Shown in pieces: positions 1 to 5,064 of a stretch of DNA of 5,064 nucleotides. The stretch lies in the NCBI GenBank assembly GCA_030630905.1, contig DAOVMB010000233.1:1-5064 (forward strand). The letters are read 5' to 3'. Within the stretch, counting starts at the first letter, position 1. Each line of letters begins with the position of its first letter. This stretch comes from Sedimentisphaerales bacterium (lineage in GTDB: Bacteria; Planctomycetota; Phycisphaerae; Sedimentisphaerales; Anaerobacaceae). The position numbers and the translations under genes are program-made. The notes beneath the pieces are model-generated. The model searched no databases and was not told the DNA's origin. It saw only the letters and a list, made by a program, of their open reading frames with translations.

Positions 1-471
1 GATGCGATCCTTGTCAGCTCCGCCTTCGCCGGGGCGGGATTCATCAGCCGGCGGATGTATGAAGAATTTGTTATTCCGTACGAAGACCGGATCTTTCGAG
101 CGATACGCGGGTACGGCTTGAAATCGTACGTTCATACTTGCGGCGCAATCGGCGACCGGCTGGACCTCATGAGCAAGACCGCCGTCGATGGAATCGATAC
201 ATTAGACCCCCCGCCGCTTGGAACCGTACATTTGGAAGATGCGAAGTCAAAGTATGGCGAGCGGTTCTTCTTCAAGGGCAATCTGGACGCCGTCAATGAG
301 ATGCTGAATGCGGATGACCAAACCTTTGAACGGGCTGTGAAGGAAAGAATCAAAATCGGCAAGCCCGGCAGCGGATACATACTCTCTTCGGCCTGTAGTG
401 TTGCTCCCCATGTCAATCCCGAGAGACTTAAACGACTGGCAGAATTGGTAACACAATTCGGCAGATACTGA
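1..471 (+). CDS. URO-D family (MtaA/corrinoid methyltransferase-like) protein, C-terminal part
   Basis: The frame is open from base 1 and ends at TGA 469-471, giving 156 residues; the N-terminal part and start lie outside the window. The pattern fits the uroporphyrinogen decarboxylase superfamily: a MYEEFVIPY-like helix, then strand SYVHTCG (His at 133-135, Cys at 139-141), the FFFKGNLDAV strand/turn, and a C-terminal GYILSSACSV segment (Cys at 394-396) followed by HVNPERLKRLAEL. In MtaA/MtbA-type methyltransferases, a His-X-Cys...Cys arrangement binds the zinc that activates a thiol for methyl transfer from a corrinoid protein. True haem-pathway HemE lacks it. I therefore infer a cytoplasmic cobalamin- or thiol-dependent methyltransferase or a relative of unknown substrate rather than HemE. 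Whole family members are usually about 340-380 residues, so roughly half is missing here. No partner corrinoid protein is visible. Family placement is firm; substrate is unknown. Confidence 0.88.
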   Translation, partial: DAILVSSAFAGAGFISRRMYEEFVIPYEDRIFRAIRGYGLKSYVHTCGAIGDRLDLMSKTAVDGIDTLDPPPLGTVHLEDAKSKYGERFFFKGNLDAVNEMLNADDQTFERAVKERIKIGKPGSGYILSSACSVAPHVNPERLKRLAELVTQFGRY

Positions 472-611
472 CAGTCGAAAGAGTCGCCATAAGTATCCGG
501 CATATTTTTCGGCCAAACCCGGTGGATCATTCTTATTCGGACTGTATCATCTGTGACTTTTATGCAGAATAGGCAGATATGTACAATAAATGAAATCTTG
601 AAGTTGCACAC

Positions 612-671
612 TCCTGAAAAAGCTTAATTGAGTTGTAGTTAACTTTGGTCGATATGTAATCCTGAGAAAGC
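612..671. repeat. Pair of 12-base direct repeats upstream of the prepilin gene
   Basis: TCCTGAAAAAGC at 612-623 and TCCTGAGAAAGC at 660-671 match at 11 of 12 positions and start 48 bases apart. The 8-base palindrome AGTTAACT (637-644) lies almost exactly midway. The copies flank the best promoter candidate for the downstream gene, one upstream of its -35 and one over its expected start site. This would suit a pair of regulator-binding sites, but that is inference; chance is possible in AT-rich DNA. Confidence 0.3.
633..660 (+). promoter_or_regulatory. Candidate promoter of the prepilin gene
   Basis: TTGTAG (633-638) and TGTAAT (655-660) are separated by 16 bases. The -10 matches the sigma-70 consensus at five of six positions, whereas the -35 matches only in its first three. 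A start near 667 would give a leader of about 37 bases before the ATG at 704. I found no sigma-54 type TGGCAC-N5-TTGC element with correct spacing. Weak evidence. Confidence 0.22.
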
Positions 672-691
672 ACATTTCGAGATTTTGCATT

Positions 692-696
692 AGAGG
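692..696 (+). promoter_or_regulatory. Ribosome binding site of the prepilin gene
   Basis: AGAGG ends 7 bases before the ATG at 704 and supports that start. It lies inside a small possible hairpin, TTAG-AGG-CTAA (690-700), whose 4-base stem is probably too weak to matter. Confidence 0.5.
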
Positions 697-703
697 CTAA
701 AGA

Positions 704-1111
704 ATGGAAAGTAGAAAAGGTCTTACACTGATCGAGTTAATGGTTGTAATCATTATCGTTGGTATCTTAGCTGCGGCGACAATTCCGATAATGCAGGGCC
801 GTATCGATTCAGCAAGATGGTCGGAGGGAAGAGCAATTATGGGTATTATCGCAAGGGCATTGCGTACTCATGTCGCCGAAAAAAGTAATAATTTCACGCC
901 CGTTCCCACTTTAGCCCAGCTTGGTTTCGAACCCGGAGATATGGATGGAAACTATTTCTCCGGTGGTGAATCCGGAACAAACGATTTTTCATGGGTGATT
1001 ATTAGCAACAATCCAATAGATTTTCTGATTACCGCTACTGCCCCTGCAAGCATTAACAGTCCTTCTCAGATTACATTAAACCATGCCGGTGTTTTCACGG
1101 AAACACAGTAA
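704..1111 (+). CDS. Prepilin-like protein (type IV pilin / type II secretion pseudopilin family)
   Basis: A complete 135-residue protein, ATG 704 to TAA 1109-1111. Residues 1-6 (MESRKG) form a short basic leader ending in Gly6. The mature protein would start LTLIELMVV, with Glu at mature position 5, the residue needed for N-methylation and subunit assembly. Residues 7 to about 28 are a hydrophobic helix (IIIVGILAAATIPI) that would hold the protein in the inner membrane and pack in the filament core. The helix continues amphipathically through about residue 60 (GRIDSARWSEGRAIMGIIARAL). The rest is a small beta-rich globular part with many Asn, Ser and Gly and no cysteine, so there is no disulfide-bounded D-region. 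Prepilin peptidase PilD would process it, but no assembly ATPase, platform protein or peptidase is nearby. It is small, like a pseudopilin or minor pilin. Major and minor roles, and T4P versus T2SS, cannot be separated from sequence alone. Sampled lines are about 40-42% GC, lower than both flanking genes. Confidence 0.9.
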   Translation: MESRKGLTLIELMVVIIIVGILAAATIPIMQGRIDSARWSEGRAIMGIIARALRTHVAEKSNNFTPVPTLAQLGFEPGDMDGNYFSGGESGTNDFSWVIISNNPIDFLITATAPASINSPSQITLNHAGVFTETQ

Positions 1112-1142
1112 AAATGTCACTAATGACACTAAGTCGATGAAT

Positions 1143-1190
1143 TAAGTATTTCTACGATGAAATCTATTTCAAAAGCATTACAAATACTTA
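1143..1190. repeat. Nested inverted repeats downstream of the prepilin gene
   Basis: TAAGTATTT (1143-1151) and AAATACTTA (1182-1190) are a perfect 9-base inverted repeat. Inside it, TGAAAT (1158-1163) and ATTTCA (1166-1171) form a second perfect 6-base inverted repeat around CT. A transcript could fold as an A/U-rich two-level stem. No T-run follows on the + strand, so a classical intrinsic terminator is not supported. A role in 3'-end stability of the prepilin mRNA or in protein binding is possible. Confidence 0.4.
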
Positions 1191-1197
1191 CTTAGAA

Positions 1198-1234
1198 TAA
1201 TCTTGACTCCGATGTGTTATCTATGTTAAGATTA
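1198..1234. repeat. Near-perfect 10-base inverted repeat over a promoter candidate
   Basis: TAATCTTGAC (1198-1207) and GTTAAGATTA (1225-1234) are complementary at nine of ten positions, with a G/T at the tenth, around a 17-base centre. The left arm contains most of the candidate -35 and the right arm contains the -10. This is the geometry expected of an operator for a dimeric repressor. Equally it could be an RNA stem, or chance in a region where one sampled line is about 22% GC. Confidence 0.4.
1203..1232 (+). promoter_or_regulatory. Candidate promoter of the CotH/lamin-tail gene
   Basis: TTGACT (1203-1208; five of six to consensus) is followed after 18 bases by TAAGAT (1227-1232; four of six). 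Transcription would start near 1239 and leave a leader of about 100 bases. If real, the gene has its own promoter and need not be read from the prepilin transcript. Confidence 0.33.
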
Positions 1235-1316
1235 GTATAGCTCTCATCTATTTGTTTTTCTTTCTGAATCACAGAAGATAGAACTGCAGGCAGGCAACAA
1301 TAAAATATTAGTGAGG

Positions 1317-1322
1317 AAGGAG
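1317..1322 (+). promoter_or_regulatory. Shine-Dalgarno-like sequence far from the start codon
   Basis: AAGGAG is a textbook ribosome-binding sequence, but it ends 20 bases before the ATG at 1343, too far for usual pairing. A second, weaker AAAGG at 1326-1330 ends 12 bases before it. There is no in-frame ATG, GTG or TTG between the stop TAA at 1301-1303 and 1343. In-frame ATA at 1331, 8 bases after AAGGAG, would be very unusual as a start. ATG 1343 is preferred because a signal peptide begins there. Confidence 0.35.
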
Positions 1323-1342
1323 ATAAAAGGATACATATATCT

Positions 1343-4300
1343 ATGCGAATCTCATTGCTGAGCACATTACTATCTTTCTGTTTATTTAGTATCGCAAATG
1401 CGAATTTTGAGCCTTGGGCCGAACAGCGATTCCCGCCACAGATACTGCTGGTAATCAACGAGTTCATGGCGTCAAACAACAATTACACCGAGGATCCACA
1501 GGGACAATGTGATGACTGGATCGAAATCTATAACTACGGCGTCGATGCCGTCAATATCGGCGGCATGTATCTGACAGACAACCTGTCCGTCCCCGTCAAG
1601 TGGCAGATTCCCGTTAACGATCCGGCCATGACAACCATCGAACCGGGCAGCTACCTGTTGATATGGGCCGACGGCGATATTTCCGATCCAGGGCTGCACG
1701 CCAATTTCAAACTTGATGCCGATGGGGAAGAAATCGGTCTGTTCAAAAGCGACGGGACTACTATGATCGACAGCGTGGTATTCGGCGAGCAGACCAGCGA
1801 CATTTCCTACGGCCGCTATCCCGACGGCATTGACAACTGGCGTTTCTTCGGTTTACCGAGTCCGTCGGCCGAAAATATCGGTGTCTACGAGGGATTCGTC
1901 GCCGAGGTACAATTCAGCCGGAAAGATGGTCTTTGCAATAAGCCTTTTTCTGTCACGCTGGCTACCGAAACCGAAGATACCGTCATCTACTATACGCTCG
2001 ACGGCTCCGAGCCGTACGAACTTGGATCCCGGTTCCACAAGGGAACAGTTTATAGGAGCCCAATCTCAGTTAACCGAACCACGTATCTGAAAGCGGTTGC
2101 AATCAAAACAGGCTGGAAACACTCCGATGTCGTAACACAGGCATATATATTTCTCGATCTGAACGTCAGCGATTTCAGTTCCAACCTGCCGATCGCTGTC
2201 GTCGATACTATGGGCAAGGGTATCAGCCAAACGACGCAGACATTATCATTTGCCAGCTTCATTGACACCACAAGGGATGGCCGTGCCAGGTTGACCGATA
2301 TGCCTGAGTTTACCGGCAGAGCGGGTATAAACATTCGAGGCAAAAGCTCGGCGGGCTTTGCCAAAAAGCAATACCACTTTGAAACGTGGGACGAATACGA
2401 CCAGGATAAGGATGTCTCCATTCTCGGTTTTCCCGCCGAATCCGACTGGATTTTGCAGGGCCCTTACTCGGATAAGTCGCTGATGAGGAACTTCCTATCG
2501 TACAAGTGGAGTAACGATCTTGATCAATACGCCGTTCGCACAAGGTACATTGAAGTGTTTCTTAACACCGACGGCGGCGGTGTTTCATCGAGCGATTACA
2601 TCGGTGTTTATGTCTTCATGGAGAAAATCAAACGCAGCGCCGACCGCGTCGATATCGAAGAGCTTCAGCCGTCTGATAACGCCGAGCCGCAAATAAGCGG
2701 AGGATACATCTTCAAGAAAGACAAAGCCGATGCCGGTGAGACAGTATTCCGGACCAGCAGGGGTTTGGAAGTGCGCGTTGTTGAGCCCAAGATGGTAGAT
2801 ATAACGCCAGAACAGGTGGATTGGATCCGTAATTATCTCAACGAGTTTGAATCAGTTCTGTATGGATCAAACTTTATGGATCCGTTGAACGGGTATGTCA
2901 AATATATCGATGTCGATTCTTTTATTGATCATCATATCATCGTCGAACTCACCAAGAACATCGACGGTTTTCGCCTTAGCACGTATATGTTCAAGGATCG
3001 GAACGGCAAGCTCAACATGGGCCCCGTCTGGGATTACAACCTGTCGCTCGGCAACGCTAACTATCTTCAGGGATGGATTCCGACCGGCTGGTATTACTCC
3101 CAGCTTGGTGATGGCGATTATCCCTGGTGGCGTCGCTTGTTCGAGGATCCGGCGTTTTGCCAGCGCTATGCGGACCGATGGTTCGAGCTGCGAGAGAATA
3201 TCTTAGCAACCGGCCAACTGCTTCAAGACATTGATGATACTGCGGCGCTGTTGAACGAGGCACAGGCCCGAAACTTCGGCCGCTGGCGCATTCTGGGCAA
3301 TTACATTTGGCCCAACTGGTATATCGCCGACACGTATGACGAAGAAATCAACTGGATGAAAGGCTGGCTCGAACAGCGTCTCGACTGGATGGACAGCCAA
3401 ATCGATTATGAATTGGCCGCCGCTCCGCCAGGTTTCAGTCCGCAGGACGGCCAGTTCGACCATTCGTTCGAACTGATGATGGCGGCTCCGAACGGCCAGA
3501 TCTACTACACACTGGACGGCACGGATCCGGCCGAGATGATGCCGTCACAGGGAATCAAAGGAATTCTCGTTCCGGAGAACGCTGAGAAGCGGGTGTATGT
3601 TCCGGTCCGCCTGATTGCCGACAACTGGAAAAATCCATCGGGTTTCAACGACAGAAACTGGTATAAACAATCCGGCACTCCCGGCGGCGTCGGATACGAC
3701 AGAGGATCGGGCTACGACCAATTGATCGGCCTTAACCTTGATTCTCAGATGTATGCCAGGAATGCCTCGTGCTTTATTCGCATTCCATTCAGCATGAGCA
3801 GCAGTCCAAATGACCTCGACATTCTGACTTTGAACATTCGTTATGACGATGGCTTTGTCGCCTATCTCAATGGCATTGAGGTGGCTCGACGCAACGTCGG
3901 CGACACTCTTACCTGGAATTCCGCCGCCGTTGCCGAGCACGCGGATTCTGAAGCCATCCAGTTCGAGAGCATTGATATTTCCGCTTCAATCAATCTGCTC
4001 CAGCAGGGCAGCAATATGCTGGCAATCCAAGGCTTAAATACTTCCAGCACAGATACAGACTTCCTTATCTCTGTTGAAATGCGCGCGCGTTCGGAAGATT
4101 CCAATGACGTGGACTTGCCCGGTCTCAATCAATATACTTCACCCGTTACATTAAGCATAAGCACACATGTAAAAGCGCGAACATTAACCGGTGGCATTTG
4201 GAGCGCGATGAATGAAGCAGTCTTTGCCGTAGGCAAGGTTGCTCAGAATTTACGAATCACCGAGGTAATGTACAATCCGCGAGCCTTGAACGGAGAGTTC

Positions 4301-5064
4301 ATCGAGTTGAAGAACATCGGAGCAGAAACGATCAATCTGAATATGGTCGGTTTTACGAACGGCATCGATTTTACCTTCCCGAGCATCGACCTTGTACCCG
4401 GCGAATACATCGTGGTTGTCCAGGACCGCAATGCCTTCGAAGCTCGATACGGCTCAAACGTCAACATTGCCGGTCAATATTCCGGCAGGCTGAACGATGC
4501 AGGCGAACGAATCACGCTGACCGATGCAATTGGCCAGACAATTCTTGACTTTCGCTATGAAGACGGCTGGCATTCTATTACAGACGGCGAAGGTTTTTCA
4601 CTGACTATGATCGATCCGACCCATTTTGACCTGGGCAGTTGGAACGTCGAAGATGCTTGGCGCGCGAGTGTATATCTCGACGGCTCGCCGGCACAAGACG
4701 ATAACGCCATCCTCCCCAATCCGGGCGCCATCGTGATCAACGAGGTTCTGGCCCATGCACACGCTGAGGCTTCGGACTGGATCGAATTGTATAACACGAC
4801 CGGGACGGCAGTCGATATCGGCGGCTGGTTCCTCAGTGACAGTAAAGACGCTCTTTTCAAATACGAGATTGCCGCCGGAACGACGATAAGCCCATACGAT
4901 TATCTTGTGTTCTATGAAGACCTGCACTTTGGAGATGTAAACGATGCCGGTTCTCACATTTCTTTTGCATTGAGCGAGAACGGCGAACAATTGTACCTCA
5001 GCTCGGCAGAAAACGGTGTCTTGACAGGTTATCGCAGCGCGGAGGATTTTGGTGCTTCCGAAAC
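1343..5064 (+). CDS. Giant secreted CotH kinase / lamin-tail domain protein, 3' end outside the window
   Basis: A single open frame of 1240 codons runs without a stop to the window edge. Residues 1-20 are a Sec signal peptide (MRIS, hydrophobic LLSTLLSFCLFSI, then ANA|N cleavage). Domains follow in order. LTD1 is about 35-165 (VINE, DDWIEIYN, VNIGG). Chitobiase-C-terminal-like module 1 is about 188-270 (YYTLDGSEP). The CotH kinase-like domain is about 281-686. A second chitobiase-like module, about 697-964, is split by a beta-sandwich insert. LTD2 is about 968-1110. LTD3 starts near 1127 (VINE, SDWIELYN, VDIGG) and is cut. The protein would act outside the cytoplasm: CotH domains phosphorylate proteins, and LTD and chitobiase-like modules are beta-sandwich binding or spacer domains. 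The missing C-terminus could hold more LTDs, a dockerin or an anchoring signal. Sampled lines reach about 58% GC. Domain families are clear; substrate and location are inferred. Confidence 0.92.
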   Translation, partial: MRISLLSTLLSFCLFSIANANFEPWAEQRFPPQILLVINEFMASNNNYTEDPQGQCDDWIEIYNYGVDAVNIGGMYLTDNLSVPVKWQIPVNDPAMTTIEPGSYLLIWADGDISDPGLHANFKLDADGEEIGLFKSDGTTMIDSVVFGEQTSDISYGRYPDGIDNWRFFGLPSPSAENIGVYEGFVAEVQFSRKDGLCNKPFSVTLATETEDTVIYYTLDGSEPYELGSRFHKGTVYRSPISVNRTTYLKAVAIKTGWKHSDVVTQAYIFLDLNVSDFSSNLPIAVVDTMGKGISQTTQTLSFASFIDTTRDGRARLTDMPEFTGRAGINIRGKSSAGFAKKQYHFETWDEYDQDKDVSILGFPAESDWILQGPYSDKSLMRNFLSYKWSNDLDQYAVRTRYIEVFLNTDGGGVSSSDYIGVYVFMEKIKRSADRVDIEELQPSDNAEPQISGGYIFKKDKADAGETVFRTSRGLEVRVVEPKMVDITPEQVDWIRNYLNEFESVLYGSNFMDPLNGYVKYIDVDSFIDHHIIVELTKNIDGFRLSTYMFKDRNGKLNMGPVWDYNLSLGNANYLQGWIPTGWYYSQLGDGDYPWWRRLFEDPAFCQRYADRWFELRENILATGQLLQDIDDTAALLNEAQARNFGRWRILGNYIWPNWYIADTYDEEINWMKGWLEQRLDWMDSQIDYELAAAPPGFSPQDGQFDHSFELMMAAPNGQIYYTLDGTDPAEMMPSQGIKGILVPENAEKRVYVPVRLIADNWKNPSGFNDRNWYKQSGTPGGVGYDRGSGYDQLIGLNLDSQMYARNASCFIRIPFSMSSSPNDLDILTLNIRYDDGFVAYLNGIEVARRNVGDTLTWNSAAVAEHADSEAIQFESIDISASINLLQQGSNMLAIQGLNTSSTDTDFLISVEMRARSEDSNDVDLPGLNQYTSPVTLSISTHVKARTLTGGIWSAMNEAVFAVGKVAQNLRITEVMYNPRALNGEFIELKNIGAETINLNMVGFTNGIDFTFPSIDLVPGEYIVVVQDRNAFEARYGSNVNIAGQYSGRLNDAGERITLTDAIGQTILDFRYEDGWHSITDGEGFSLTMIDPTHFDLGSWNVEDAWRASVYLDGSPAQDDNAILPNPGAIVINEVLAHAHAEASDWIELYNTTGTAVDIGGWFLSDSKDALFKYEIAAGTTISPYDYLVFYEDLHFGDVNDAGSHISFALSENGEQLYLSSAENGVLTGYRSAEDFGASE
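2183..3400 (+). other. CotH kinase-like domain with retained active-site residues
   Basis: Residues about 281-686 of the giant protein. IRGKSS (331-336) followed by KKQY (341-344) is the family's N-terminal signature, where a lysine is expected to contact ATP phosphates. GVYVFMEKIKR (421-431) and GGYIFKKD (453-460) are the conserved central strands. ELTKNIDGF carries Asp541 and GPVWDYNLSLGN carries Asp564. From memory, Bacillus subtilis CotH uses Asp228 (catalytic) and Asp251 (metal-binding), which are also 23 residues apart. The C-terminal part (WWRRLFEDPAFCQRY, then the helix to about 686) matches the usual end of these domains. CotH of Bacillus phosphorylates serines of spore-coat proteins; here the partner is unknown. 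Activity is plausible because no key residue seems lost. Confidence 0.85.
3431..4234 (+). other. Chitobiase-like module split by a beta-sandwich insert
   Basis: The first half (residues about 697-740) has the IYYTLDGTDP hallmark. The second half (about 930-964) has YTSPVTLSIS, THVKART and GGIWSAMNEAVFAV, the normal end of the same fold. Module 1 at 188-270 covers both halves in about 80 residues. The inserted stretch, about 745-915, has its own pattern: NWYK, GGVGYDRGSGY, YARNASCFIRIPF, RYDDGFVAYLNG (833-844), VARRN (847-851) and LAIQGLN. It looks like a carbohydrate-binding-type jelly roll. I recall this DDGFVAYLNG pattern in large secreted planctomycete and verrucomicrobial proteins but cannot give a certain family name. 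Confidence 0.65.
4244..5064 (+). other. Tandem lamin-tail domains 2 and 3 (LTD3 cut by the window end)
   Basis: LTD2 (residues about 968-1110) begins LRITEVMYNP, has GEFIELKNIG and the LVPGEYIVVVQD strand, and ends near the SLTMIDPT segment. LTD3 (from about 1127) has VINEVLAH, SDWIELYN, VDIGGWFLSD and SPYDYLVFYED, and closely resembles LTD1 at 35-165. LTD2 is the divergent copy: it lacks the DW before IEL and the IGG turn. LTDs are immunoglobulin-like beta sandwiches, common in tandem in secreted bacterial proteins, where they probably mediate binding or spacing. Confidence 0.8.

Noticed and set aside
496..527. Rho-independent terminator after the first gene, using CCGG/CCGG near ATTTTTC.
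   Set aside because: The pairing arms are only 3-4 bases, and the T-run lies inside the would-be loop rather than after the stem.
132..611. Long minus-strand open frames opposite the first gene (132-611 and 247-516).
   Set aside because: They lie antisense to a recognisable URO-D family frame, and their translations show no family pattern.
671..690. Sigma-54 promoter before the prepilin gene (GCAC ... TTGCA).
   Set aside because: The distance between CAC and TTGC is 11 bases instead of 5, and the TGG of the -24 element is missing.
1115..1128. TGTCA-CTAA-TGACA hairpin as terminator of the prepilin gene.
   Set aside because: The stem is only 5 bases, AT-rich at its ends, and is followed by CTAAGTCGATG rather than a T-run.
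1343..1402. Lipoprotein signal around Cys13 of the giant protein.
   Set aside because: The residues before Cys13 are L-S-F; phenylalanine at -1 does not fit a lipobox, and the ANA|N signal peptidase I site fits better.
1192..1482. Minus-strand 96-codon frame across the spacer and the 5' end of the giant gene.
   Set aside because: It overlaps the signal peptide coding region and promoter candidate, has low-complexity AT-driven composition, and shows no recognisable motif.
1472..4990. Many closed frames of 60-130 codons on both strands, such as minus 3545-3940, minus 4598-4990 and plus 1830-2090.
   Set aside because: All lie within the giant CotH/lamin-tail frame, which has continuous domain matches; none has a credible start region or recognisable domain.

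Overview
The window looks like chromosome from a Planctomycetota-type bacterium (or a relative such as Verrucomicrobiota or Lentisphaerota). This is inferred from three things together: a URO-D-family methyltransferase-like protein with a HxC...C pattern, a lone prepilin-type protein, and a very large secreted CotH/lamin-tail protein. No rRNA or other taxonomic marker is present, so the assignment is tentative.

Layout, all genes on the + strand. (1) 1-471: the C-terminal 156 residues of a uroporphyrinogen-decarboxylase-family protein whose start lies before the window. (2) 472-703: AT-rich spacer with a weak promoter candidate and a pair of 12-base direct repeats. (3) 704-1111: a complete 135-residue prepilin-like protein with a clear class III signal (KG^LTLIE). 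(4) 1112-1342: very AT-rich spacer with three inverted repeats, a promoter candidate and a purine-rich ribosome-binding-like stretch. (5) 1343 to the window end: one uninterrupted reading frame of 1240 codons with no stop, which is the dominant feature. It reads as signal peptide, lamin-tail domain (LTD) 1, chitobiase-C-terminal-like module 1, CotH kinase-like domain, a second chitobiase-like module split by a beta-sandwich insert, LTD2, and LTD3 cut by the window edge.

How the genes relate: the first gene looks like one-carbon/corrinoid metabolism and seems functionally separate. The prepilin and the giant protein are both exported cell-surface or extracellular proteins and lie next to each other, but about 230 bases of structured AT-rich DNA lie between them, so co-transcription is uncertain. 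The giant protein keeps the residues expected of an active CotH-type protein kinase, which makes it the most interesting object here. Its architecture resembles a recurrent type of large planctomycete secreted protein rather than a wholly new system. No RNA gene, CRISPR array, insertion sequence or minus-strand gene is supported.
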